Of a DNA stretch of 64,000 bases, positions 45,376 through 55,485 are shown one piece after another. A model generated the notes under the pieces. The model was not told where the DNA came from, did no database searches, and saw only the letters and a program-made list of their open reading frames with translations. The position numbers and the translations under genes are program-made. Source of the stretch: Trichaptum fuscoviolaceum (taxonomy: Eukaryota > Basidiomycota > Agaricomycetes > Hymenochaetales > Trichaptaceae); the NCBI GenBank assembly GCA_910574455.1, contig CAJSYZ010000002.1, forward strand, positions 4,241,671 through 4,305,670. The letters run 5' to 3'. Every line of letters begins with the position of its first letter. The first letter of the stretch is position 1.

Positions 45376-47459
45376 TCACTCCGATGCCATGCTAGGAGAT
45401 TGACTGCTTTGGTGAACCATGCCGTTAACGCCATTCCGCCCCGCGGGAATCGTCTCGTGAGTATCGCCATTCTGATAGCCATTTAACTCGGGCTTCACGC
45501 CGTTGGTAAGGGGCGCTTCTATCGTTGCACCGCCCAATGCTGCAGACTCAGCAGTAGGTTCGACGGCGTAAAACCAGAATTTGCTTTTCTTCTTTCCTGC
45601 TAGCTGCTCTACGACGACCTCGTTTGGTCGGACAGATGCAGCGCCCTTCTTAGGCAAAGTACCATTAGAAGATAAGACGGGTGACACAAGAGTGTCCGAA
45701 GGGGCACTTGAGGCACTGCGCTCCTCTGTACGGGCACGTTTTGTGGAAGGCCCGTCGCTTATTGCGTCGTTGTTTGAGCCGAGCCTAGAGGATCGTCGTT
45801 CGCCTCTCCACTCTCCGAGAGCGTCAGAATTCCTCTTCCCATTAGCATTCCTTGTAGATGTCCGTTGAGATCTTCTACGGCCTGCGGCGTTGCCAAAACC
45901 ATCGTTAAATTCATCTTCATCAAGGTCAGCATCTTCGTCTTCGCCGGGGTCTTCCTGGTACATGTAGTCATCTCCGTCATCCTTCAAACAAATGACTAAT
46001 TAGCAGCTTTCTCTCACTAAGGTGAAATTGTTTACTTCACTGCCTAGGTCTTGATTATAAACATAATCAGGTCGACGTGTTTGCCTCCGAGTCCGAGTGG
46101 TGCGGAGCTCTGCTTGAACCTTGAGGATTTCTCTCTGCTCGATTTTCCGGCGAACTTTCTGCACGCGCTGTAAAAGCAGACAATTGTGTAAAACAGCGAG
46201 CGAGCCGGAAAAATGGAACGATGCAAAGGTCGGTCAAAGAGATATACATAGATCTGCAAGGCGTCACTTACAGCCAATTCAGCATCTATTGCTTCTAAAC
46301 GGTTTTCCAGTGCTTGGATGAGATTGATGTGCGATATCTCGAACTTCGCAAGCCTTTTCGTTTTTGTGGGTGCTTTCGCCTTCAGTTCCTCTATCACCTT
46401 CACGTATTCTTCTCTTGTATGTGAGACAGCCTTGAACTCCGAGGTCACCTTCCATGGATTTGTGGATGAATATAGACATGGAGAGTCTGATGCCGTCATG
46501 CAGTGAGGGAAGCCGCAGTGTGAGCGCAAAACGGGCGTATGGCATGAGCGTCAGAACAAGCCAAATAATTGCAAATATGGATTTAAAGAAATATCAAACC
46601 ACATACCATCAAAAGCCCAGTATCGTTTTCTCGACAAATCCTGGCCAAGGGGATCAGTGGTTAACCGTTCCATGCTATGTGGATCATTAGCATCTGGAGG
46701 CGCCGATTGCCCGTCCTTCTTTCGGTGCTTGTTATGAACGACGCCCCAAGCACGATCAACAATGCCTTTGATGTCGGCATTGTGACTCAATTGAAGCTCG
46801 ACCAACTGTCGTAGAATCCGAAGCTGAAGGTGTACAAGCGATGATTAGCGACAATTACATACATGAAAAGACAAAGCTGCAACATACTTTAAGATCCCAG
46901 TCTGCACCCCAGATACCACCCTGTATTCCTTGTAAGGGGTCCATATTCATCTGCTTGTCCTCATCCCAGAATACTGTTCTCTCTGGAGACTTTGCGTATT
47001 CTTGTAGAACAGAAGAGAGCGTAGACGATAATTGATCTGGACTGAAATCGGAAACGCGTCAATCGTCTCCGGAATTCACAAGCAGCATGCAGAGGGCCTA
47101 AACTTACTTCAAGTTACGCGTCTGTGGCCTCAGATTTAACACAAAGCGAGTCAGCACCTGAACCAGGACAGGGTGCTGTGTAGGCGATAGCAATGCTTCC
47201 TCTAAACTACAAAATACAAAGAGACGTGTTAGGGTAGGGCAGCAACTATGGGAGGACAGACCAACACTTACTCCGCTGGACATTCAAAGCCTTCAATTTT
47301 ATTTCTCAAGTTGGTGAACTTGACGATAAAGGCATAAACAAATGCGGTCTCCCAGCGGTCAGACGGATGCTTGGCGTCAGACGGGGGACAGATATGACCT
47401 TTCTTATCTGTCTTTCCCTGTTCTTTATTAGGTACTGATCGAGAAGTGGAAGGTTTCAT
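45376..47459 (-). CDS. DDT/WHIM-domain chromatin-remodelling-type protein
   Basis: Exons 47272-47459, 47108-47206, 46888-47041, 46607-46823, 46272-46486, 46036-46167 and 45376-45981 give 536 residues in frame. The order is a DDT-like N-terminal part (WETAFVYAFIVKFTNL, LEEALLSPTQHPVLVQVL), a WHIM1-like helix (LRILRQLVELQLSHNADIKG), the WHIM2/3 signature DPLGQDLSRKRYWAFDG, and a basic coiled segment. A Ser/Asp/Glu-rich nuclear tail follows with RRSQRTSTRN and KRARTEE. Such proteins act as linker-DNA-ruler subunits with ISWI-type remodellers; the exact partner is not evident from sequence. Confidence 0.8.
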
Positions 47460-47805
47460 CGTAGCCAGCGACGACGACAAAGTGGCCTGGTGGAGGTGTG
47501 TGTAGTGGAGGTGATGAGCAAAGATGAAGTCGCGGAAAGTCTGCCGTATGACCGATAGAACCAAACATGGATATATAAATCACGCCCACTCTTCAAAAAA
47601 CCACAAAACCACATTTTCTTGTTTCCTTTATGATAAATCAATTGTTACAAAGTAGGACCCATCGACATCATCCGAGCCCCAAGCAGACTAGGATTCATGT
47701 AGACAGAAGCTAATATTTCCAAGGGCAAGTTGAGTACAAAGCGCTCGAGTGAAATGGTACACTGGCAGAACGTAGATAAATAAGAGACGATATTGCGATA
47801 ATTTC

Positions 47806-48358
47806 TTATCCAGGTCCAACCTGAAGCATGACAGGTCAGTACGATACAGTAAAAGAAACAAGGTAAAATAGCTGACCTTGGGAATGTCATGATGTTCACT
47901 GAGAGATTCCAGCTTAGCATTGAACGAATGAACACGATCTTTATGTGTTTGCGCAGCAAGTTTCTTCACGCGTTCCGCCAGCTAAAACGCTATACTTAAT
48001 ACATATCATTTAAAGGGTAATTAATGTGAGACACTCACCCGGCGCCGCTGAACTTCTTCGAATCTTCTCTCAGCTTCGGTTTTATTATCACCATTACCAC
48101 CCGAAGACGACTTTGAGTCGTCCCTTGATGATGAGCCTTCCCCTTTTGTAACGTTGGTCGGTGAAGCACTCCTTGTCTTCGCTCTCTCCTTGACGGCCTT
48201 CTCCAATTTCAATTTGGACTTGTCTTTCTTCTTCTTCCTGCAAAAAAATGAGCAATTGTAATTATAAGAGAGAAGATGGCGCACTTCTTGGTCACCCCTC
48301 CTTCCTGAACTCCCTTGAGCTTGAGGGAGCCTCCCGGACGGAAGTCATAGTCGGACAT
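47806..48358 (-). CDS. FAM32A: FAM32A homologue
   Basis: Exons 48285-48358, 48039-48237, 47877-47981 and a 15-bp final exon 47806-47820 give 130 residues. The N-terminus MSDYDFRPGGSLKLKG, the Lys-rich stretch, TEAERRFEEVQRRR, the block THKDRVHSFNAKLESLSEHH and the C-terminal DIPKVGPG are all diagnostic of the eukaryotic FAM32A family. In human spliceosomes FAM32A is a C*-complex exon-ligation factor whose C-terminus reaches the active site; the conserved tail here suggests the same role. Confidence 0.93.
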
Positions 48359-49363
48359 GATAGTGGTCGAAAGACGACGTCCTTTACATGCCGTACAGCT
48401 CCTACTTTACATGTACTGTTTAGGGCAGGTTTACTCGGACTTTTTGAACTTTATGCTTTTCCGAATTATATGGTGTCACAAAAACTCCAAGATATTCATT
48501 TCTTGTATCAAATATTTCAGGAATCGGTTCCAGCAAAGAGATAGGTTTTGAGCTCTAGATGTCATAAGATTTACACTTGAATTGTGTTGAATGACTTAAT
48601 TACGTAAGTAGAACCGTTACATTGCGACAACATCAGGGAAACTACTTTTTGCTTAAGGCGACTGACGCGTCCTGACGCTGCCTTAAATGGACTGAAGGGT
48701 TGCTATGCCTGTCTGAAATCTACTGATATGTTGCTATGCCTGTCTGAAATCAACTGATGGCCTGAACACACTGAAATAAGCCAATTTTCAGGACACACTC
48801 AGTACGTCAGTACATCAGGAGGTCAGTCAAGCATAAGTAAAGACTAAGTACAAGCATGTACAATTCAAATGTCATAGTAAGTACAAATCAGTACACCAGT
48901 AATTCAGTACGCCAGTATTGTAGGCTGCGCGCTGCTTTCCTCTCGCCTTCGCTGATAAGGATGTTCATGCTTTTCGTTGTTGGCTGAGCGACTCAAGCAC
49001 ATTTGCCTTGTGCGCTTCGAGAATTGTCCGACTTCCGCCCAAGTGGCATATTCTTCCTGACGCCTGAAACAATTGTCAAACATAAATTCCAGAGTTCTTA
49101 CTACGGGTTTTCGGAGGACTCGGACATACTATTTTCAATCTGTTCCGAAAGCAATTTCTCTCTTGTCCGATTGCGCACGTTCTGATCATTTTCCCTCAAG
49201 GTCCATGTTCTTAAATTACCCTCCACCTTGAATGGTCCGCCGTAGCCGCTCGTGTCAATTCTCGTCACCGCAACCTATCGATCTAGCTCTGCTTCTACAT
49301 CCTTGAGAAGCAGATTGCCTCCGGTGGGAAGTGGGGGTAGATCTCGGTCTGGCAGTTGTTTGT
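48359..49363. other. Non-coding, degenerate short repeats
   Basis: About 48700-48920 contains imperfect repeats (tgctatgcctgtctgaaatc twice; many cagtac/aagtac words). No gene was recognised. It is similar in character to 36050-36310. Confidence 0.45.
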
Positions 49364-51190
49364 TCAATAGGGAGTTTTGGTCTGACGCCAGAACGATCGG
49401 TATATATCGCAAGTGTTCATACTCCTGGTTTGTTCCTTCTGGATCATCCGAAAAGTGTTTGAGTAAGGCTTTATACTGTAGCTCGAATGCACTTTAACAA
49501 GATGACTTACGGCCGTCAGCGAATCAACAAGTATCCCATCGATATGTAGGCAACACTCATTATCTGCAACTTCGCTCACGTCGTAAGGCTTCAGAATAAG
49601 CTCTGTGATACACATCACTACACCTGTTCGGTCGTCCAGCGTATTGGCAAGCCGGATTTTCTGCTTCGCGAATGCCTGGATCATCGAAAGTACGTTCTCG
49701 GTGGACAACTGGCTGATTTAGGAGGTGGTCGTGAACTTCCCTTGCCCAGCTCGCTCTCAACTCACATCGTCTTATTCATCAGCGACACAACTCACTTCGA
49801 TACTGATTGACCAAGGACAGCACCACCGTAGTCCTAGATTTAAGAAAGTAAGACCACTACAGGCCGGAACAAATGACTATTCGAGAAGAGCTCACTCGAG
49901 TGGTTGATCCATCCCCTCGCACGAACGTACCACAGATCAAGTTCACTGTACCTTTCGTAATACCGATACCGTATCCGTGAGACAGAACTCTACCTTCACC
50001 ATCGAGTCCTTGATGCCAACCAGACGGCACGACAGCGCAGCATGTCCGTTCCACACGACCTTGCTCGAGGTGAACTTGATAGCGTTGCCGACAATGTTCG
50101 TAATGACCTGGCGCAGATGCAGCGAGTCACCGATGAGCTGATCAGGAATGTCTGGGTAAACATCATATGTGAGGTCGAGGTTGTTTTGCGATGGTCGTAC
50201 AACGAGAGTCTTGAGGTTACCGAAAACCGTGTGTCTCAGTGAATACCAAACTTGCTCTATCGTCATCCTGCCTGCTTCGAACGTAGTAATTAATCGAAAT
50301 ATTAGCAACTGAATTCGGAAGCATCGGCGGCGGATTAGCTTACTCTTCGAGATATCCAAAATATCAACATTAATCAATAGCAGACTCCGAGCCAAACTAT
50401 GCACCAGCAGAAGACTCTCGCGCTGACTCTTATTCAAATTGCTATCCAGCGTAAACTCTTTCATGCCAATGATACCGTTCATAGGGGTCGAATCTCATGA
50501 GACGTGTTCGCCAAGAACTCCAACTTGGAGCGACTGGCAAGTTCGGCAGCTTCACGAGCGGCGGCGTTCTTCTAAATCGACTCGCGCAAGTAGTGCACAA
50601 TTTAATTGATTTGATGAGTCTCAAAGGATTCCATCTCGCCTGAGCCTTTGACGGTGATGAAACACGTGAAGTCGCCGTTTATAGCTGCAGTACTGATCTG
50701 CGCGAAACCACGCACTTCGGTCGTCAAGTTTCCGGCCATGGTGTCAACAGCCATTCTATTCGGAGTGCGTTCAGTAAAAACCACACTACACAACTCAGCG
50801 GAATGCTAGTGAAATAAACATACGTGATTTTTTGCTGTGACATGAACATTCTCGATTTCAGCTTGAACACCGAGTTTTTTCGTTCTGACTTCCCGCGCGA
50901 CTTTGGTCACCCCCGCAGTGAAGAGAGCCAACTGGTCAACCATGCCATTGATGGCCAAGTCCAGAATATCACCCTGAACAGACACGCCCACGATCTCCTG
51001 CGTCAAGTCGCCACGAGCGACGGTCGTAGTCGCGACAACAATGGTACGCACTTGAAAGTTCACCTGCGTCAAAGAAAAGTGAGACAATTCTCTCCAAGAC
51101 AAAAGCGCAGCATAGGTTGACCGCCCATTTGCTGTACTAGTAGTCACAGTCTCGAGCTCCATCGCCCGCGAAGTTGTCCAGATCAATAAT
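49364..51190 (-). pseudogene. Decayed group III (Nik1-type) hybrid histidine kinase
   Basis: Fragments in several frames follow the order of a HAMP-repeat osmosensing kinase. HAMP repeats are recognisable (51190-50806: VARGDLTQEIVGVSVQGDIL, NGMVDQLALFTAGVTKVARE; 50790-50602: [20 protein letters not shown]). The H-box SHEIRP (about 50490) and MNGIIGMKEFTLDSNLNKSQ are in shifted frames, followed by the ATP-binding N box region (LRQVITNIVGNAIKFT, about 50080-50120). Receiver-like remnants (DDRTGVVMCITELILKPYDV, about 49620) come last. Frameshifts, stops and missing parts rule out a functional kinase. Confidence 0.75.
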
Positions 51191-51444
51191 TGTCTAACAC
51201 ATTTAGCTTCGGTTAGATCTGTGTTGATATGATATGTTTGAAGAGCAAAGTATCCGAAATAGACGCATGTGGTTTCGCTGATGAATAAACCAGTATAAGC
51301 CTAGTAATATAATAGCAAGAAGAGAAGTCCGTACTTATAGTTCCAGAGGCTTCAAAGGTTGCGGCTTATTCTCTTCCCTCGCATGCCCTCATAGATGTTC
51401 GCCACCGTAGTCCGATGCTTGTGAACTAGATGTAGCGCCTAGGT

Positions 51445-52030
51445 TCACGCTACCTTCCGGCGACTTGCTAGAGATTGGCCGGGAGATGCTGGCAGCTGTT
51501 TCATGGAAAGATGTTCGCCTCGCGTCATCGCGTTTTTCACTATCGGAGGTGTATCACATTCAACTAGAGGTATGAAGGTGTCTCGCAAGACGGTATGAGG
51601 TGGTGTTCCGAGGCTGGGGCCGGGGCCGTCAGCCTGCAATTGACGGACGCGAGATTTACTACGTTGCAATGGCGGTTTCGGCGCAGGAAACTGATATGTG
51701 AAGCGAGGGGCATCCAAGGACACATGCGCAAGGCTGGCGCGGGATCGGTCGTGTAGTTCATCTGCCCCCTCATCAATAGCGTCCTCTGCCACCTCTTCAA
51801 TCGTCAGCGGACGGCCCTTGCCCTTCCTTTCCTATAAGGCGGTGTCGACTCTAGTTGAAGACGAAGGATTGTTACTAATTTTTGATGAAGATCACAACAG
51901 TTGGTGATGCAACATGTATCGGCCTATCCTCAGCGGGTGTCGTTCGAAAGGTAGAAGATGCTCGCTTCAGCGTGCACGTCGGAGCTCCTCTCACTATAAC
52001 AAGGCCGCCCACCTTCTCCTCTCCAGGTAC
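51445..52030 (-). other. Possible exons of an unrecognised gene
   Basis: Two open stretches with a plausible intron between them: about 52030-51880 (EEKVGGLVIVRGAPTCTLKR, TTPAEDRPIHVASPTVV) and 51832-51445 (KGKGRPLTIEEVAEDAIDEG, LDAPRFTYQFPAPKPPLQRS, TPPIVKNAMTRGE). The second begins after a ttatag acceptor. Codon use looks protein-like, but I do not recognise the family and could not place a start. Confidence 0.3.
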
Positions 52031-52274
52031 TAAAGACAAATGTGAGTGATAAGATCAAGCAAGAAGCACGTTCTCAGACGTACACTATCGTTTTTTGGTT
52101 CATTCGGAAATGTTGAAGTCTAGGCGAGTTCAATACAAGCTTGAGGGTAGGATAAAACATAACTTGTTCAGGCCAATAAGTGGTCTTATGGAATGGGTGG
52201 GGGATGGCGGAGAAGTGCTCATAACAAGACTGGAGAACGTACACTGTGTCGTTGAGGGGACGCAGTGGGTAAAA

Positions 52275-52337
52275 AGTTCAAGTTCAAGTTCAAGTGCAAG
52301 TGCAGTCCGAGTCACGGTGGCAACTTGAACTTGAACT
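52275..52337. repeat. Inverted repeat with 16-bp arms
   Basis: agttcaagttcaagtt at 52275-52290 is the exact reverse complement of aacttgaacttgaact at 52322-52337, with a 31-bp loop. It is built from ttcaag repeats and could form a hairpin in RNA or single-stranded DNA. Confidence 0.6.
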
Positions 52338-52610
52338 CTTCAAGTTCCAATTTTAGATTTAAAGCTCCACTGGAAGCATCATCATGGCAAGCAATCCGAA
52401 CAGCAGACAGACACCATTGGCGACATCTTCCAAACCACTTTGATACCTCAGACTACGGTGATCATTCGGGAAAAAAAGGCAATTCAATAATAAATTTTAA
52501 TCATGAATCTCCTGGCAACTTTGAAAGACAAGAGCATGCGCACAACAATTTACTCGATAACTCATGCACATTTGGTCAAACCTGCTACTGGTGGGCCTCA
52601 GCCTACTAGA

Positions 52611-53482
52611 TCAAGCCTCGAAGTTCTTGATGTACTTATCCGGTAAGGGTGAGTGGCTTTGGCTCAGGGCCAAAGCTACAGCAAACGTGCTGTGAACGTC
52701 AATAGCTGCATCTAGTATTCCAGTACAGCAGATCATGCAAGTGAGAACTTGAAGATGGTTGATCTTGAACAACAGAATGATAACTTACACTCTTTTTGTG
52801 CCGCTGATAGCTCGTCAGCTGCCCAGTCACTCATTGTGACCTCACTACTCTTCTTGACGTTCAGCCTCAATACTTCTCCCACTATTTTTTCGAGCTTGAC
52901 AGTCGGAGTCGGATGCTGGAACCAGAGACGAGGGTTTAAGAGCAGTTGGGACCAGGTCGGGTTTTTGGGCCAGACTTCCGGGTAGACAACGCGTGCCCAA
53001 TCTGTCAGATCGACACAGGAGCGCACAGAGGTGCGAAACTTGCGCTTTATATGCACTGCGTCACCTGCCATTTCTTCTGTTAGGCCACCTCGCAGGAGAA
53101 AAGATAAGTTATTCATACCGTTGATTCCTGCGGAAATTTTCATGACTGTACCATCCCCAAGGAGTTGCGCCAACGTAGGGGGAAGGTCAGTAAGAGTATG
53201 CGTCCTGACTAGATAAATGTGGTGTTGAACTGCGAGTTGGATGAGGTCCACACGATGATTGGGCCCTTCTCCGCCACTTGCCCACTTGATGTCGATCGAG
53301 ACAAATCTACTAGCTGGTACCTGTGGCAATGATGCATATATTGCAGTCACTGCATTGTCCACATCCAAGCCCGTGCGACACTGTATCGGAACTATATTAT
53401 GGAGCCTATATTGATGTAATTCGGAGAGAGGTGTTGGTGGTACCCCAAGAAGATCAAGAAACGTTTGCAGTTTCTTGTGTAT
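52611..53482 (-). pseudogene. 3'-5' exonuclease (RNase H-like DEDD fold), 5' part displaced by retroelement
   Basis: Exons 52789-53482 and 52611-52711 remain, joined in phase. Recognisable parts are SRFVSIDIKWASGG (exo I region), IHKKLQTFLDLLGVPPTPLS upstream, and VTMSDWAADELSAAQKEYAA leading into IDVHSTFAVALAL (exo III, Tyr-x4-Asp). The usual D-x-E of exo I reads D-I-K, so the catalytic Glu is lost, and exo II is poorly conserved. The acceptor at 53483-53484 is followed 16 bases away by the end of an LTR (53500), so the 5' exon or exons were separated by the insertion and are not in the window. Confidence 0.6.
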
Positions 53483-53499
53483 CTAGCAACAAGTCAGTG

Positions 53500-53966
53500 T
53501 GTTACGTCTCAACTTACGGTCTCGTATAGTTGGGGAACGCAACGTTAAGTTGCTCAGTGATAGCGGAGCTAGGGCTCGACACTAAGTGTTGTATGGACAA
53601 AGGCCTACGATGTAGAGTAGAGAGAAACAGATGTATAGCAGAGACTAGAGACGGGGGGTTTGACAAAGGAGATCGAACTTAGAGTTCGATCATGCTAAGT
53701 ACAGGGGTTTATATACTGTAGCTGCGGAGCAAGGGTACATCGGAAGATGAGTAAGAAGAGAACAATAAGAGAGTAGACGATAGGCTACTAATAATAGTGT
53801 GAGAGCGATGGGCAAAGGGTTAGGGCAAAGGGTACATGTGTAACATCGGGATTGGCTGAGGGTTGAGGGTTACATCGGAGGATGACTGAGCAGAACAAGA
53901 ATAGAAACAAATAGGGCAAAGGGTTCGGAGTAATGGGGGCCGCTGACATAGTAAGAAAACGTAACA
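53500..53966 (-). repeat. 3' LTR of Ty3/gypsy element 1
   Basis: The 467-bp segment begins tgttacg and ends cgtaaca, perfect terminal inverted repeats of an LTR. Immediately inside lies the purine-rich tract (minus strand aagaacggggtaa, 53967-53979) expected before a 3' LTR. The five bases before it are cagtg (candidate target-site duplicate). The partner LTR is not in the window. Confidence 0.75.
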
Positions 53967-54114
53967 TTACCCCGTTCTTAAATTGAAACGTAGTGGAAAT
54001 CAGTAAAGAAAATGGCCGTTATAGGGACAAATTAAGTCCAATAGACAATAAGGAAAAACATGCCATATAAGCGAAGTTAACGCCAATAGGGTATCCAGGT
54101 TAGCAACAGGTGCT

Positions 54115-54993
54115 TTAGTTGTTTGCAGGTGGGTTTCTCTTCGTTACGCGTTGTTGAGCAATTCGGTTAGATGCGCATTCATCGTCATGACCATCGTGTT
54201 GTCCACATGAGGGGCATGTATACTTGGGGCATCCAATGATGGTGTGTCCAGGTGCACGTATGTTACAGTATGAACATGTATAGAATTCGCAGGTGGACGC
54301 GGCCAGGTTGTAGTGGTGGTCGACAGCGGAGTGTTGTGTGCATTCCTTGGGGTCCAAGGACATAGACGTAAAAGGATTGTTGTTAACTTTCGGGCTGTAT
54401 GTGGGTGAGGGTGGGGCTGTGTTGACACGATACTCTTGGTCTTCTTGTAACTGTATTGGCGATTGTAGACGAATGGGTTCGGACAGGCGATTGATGAGTT
54501 CTTTGCGTTCTGGGACTTGAGTGCCGACGGAGTGAAGGGGTGGGCGAGGTACTTGGTCAGCAAGGTCTTTAGTGAGGTCGATGATGTCGTCCTCCGTGGT
54601 GAGGTCAATGACCAATGGGGCAAATAACTCTTGAGGCGCTGTTTCAAGGAGTTCCGTAAGGGCAAATTGTCGCATGTCTTGGAATGACTCTTGAGCCCGT
54701 CGCAAGAGATGGAGAGATCCTTCGATGATGGCAATGGTAGGATCGAGAATCTCCTGGTTTCGGGTAACAATATCATAACATTGGGTCCAGTTGGCAAGAA
54801 GAGGAGTGTTATCATACGTTGATTGACTTAGGCGTTGGTGGAAGGTGCGAGTTGAGAATAATTCAAGGATCTGGCGGGATTGCAAGGGGTTGTGGGTGTC
54901 GAGGCGTAAGGCTGGTGGTTGGAGAGATGATGTGTATGAACGAAATAAGGGGGTGTGACGGGATGGGTTGCGTTGGGAACGGGCAGGTGGCAT
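54115..54993 (-). CDS. Element 1 accessory ORF B with Cys/His cluster
   Basis: This 292-residue frame starts three bases after the stop of the preceding frame (TAA GTC ATG). The middle is acidic (PLVIDLTTEDDIIDL) and the C-terminus carries a dense Cys/His array (C-x4-C-x2-C ... C-x4-C-x2-C-x2-H-x2-H-x3-C), resembling tandem zinc knuckles. It lies 3' of integrase, not where gag normally sits. Possible roles are a relocated nucleocapsid or an acquired gene; unproven. Confidence 0.6.
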   Translation of the reverse strand: MPPARSQRNPSRHTPLFRSYTSSLQPPALRLDTHNPLQSRQILELFSTRTFHQRLSQSTYDNTPLLANWTQCYDIVTRNQEILDPTIAIIEGSLHLLRRAQESFQDMRQFALTELLETAPQELFAPLVIDLTTEDDIIDLTKDLADQVPRPPLHSVGTQVPERKELINRLSEPIRLQSPIQLQEDQEYRVNTAPPSPTYSPKVNNNPFTSMSLDPKECTQHSAVDHHYNLAASTCEFYTCSYCNIRAPGHTIIGCPKYTCPSCGQHDGHDDECASNRIAQQRVTKRNPPANN

Positions 54994-54996
54994 GAC

Positions 54997-55485
54997 TTAG
55001 AGGGAATGAGTCGGACAGTCGTAGTGACAACAACTGCAGGTGCAATAGGGGTCAGAGCGGCGAGGTTCAAAATGGCTGAAGTGATGACGATGTCGGACAA
55101 TGGGTCGAGTGATTGTGAGTGGGGGTTGAACACGAGCAGATTTGTTGAAATAGTCAATGAGTCGGTGGGCGTAATCAGGGTTGTTAAAGAAGGTGTGGAT
55201 GAGAAATACCGAGATTGTTGGGATGTGGAGTCCAAGTCCGGTGGGGGGTTTGAAGTACTTGTACTCCCAGTCTGGGTCGTAGTGGTCTTTGGACCAAGCT
55301 CCGGAGTATACAGGTCGGACAGCGTCCAGGTAATGGGGGCGAGTTGGAATCGAGGTAGTCGGTAATGCGACAGTATGGGGTTCGGGTGTTGGTGGCTGTT
55401 TGTTCGATGGGGAGAGCGTATAGTCGTTTATGATGTTAGATGAGTGGGGATATGAGAAGTGAACGAGTTTTTTGGATGGGGACAT
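54997..55485 (-). CDS. Element 1 accessory ORF A
   Basis: This 162-residue frame has an ATG that directly abuts the stop codon of the integrase/chromodomain frame (TGAATG), a stop-restart arrangement. The protein is Pro/His/Tyr/Ser-rich (PHYLDAVRPVYSGAWSKDHY, PPTGLGLHIPTISVFLIH). No known domain was recognised. Confidence 0.55.
   Translation of the reverse strand: MSPSKKLVHFSYPHSSNIINDYTLSPSNKQPPTPEPHTVALPTTSIPTRPHYLDAVRPVYSGAWSKDHYDPDWEYKYFKPPTGLGLHIPTISVFLIHTFFNNPDYAHRLIDYFNKSARVQPPLTITRPIVRHRHHFSHFEPRRSDPYCTCSCCHYDCPTHSL

Noticed and set aside
53485..53560. An upstream exon of the exonuclease ending LYET
   Set aside because: It lies within the LTR and is preceded by an in-frame stop; the apparent donor is a chance match in the LTR terminus.
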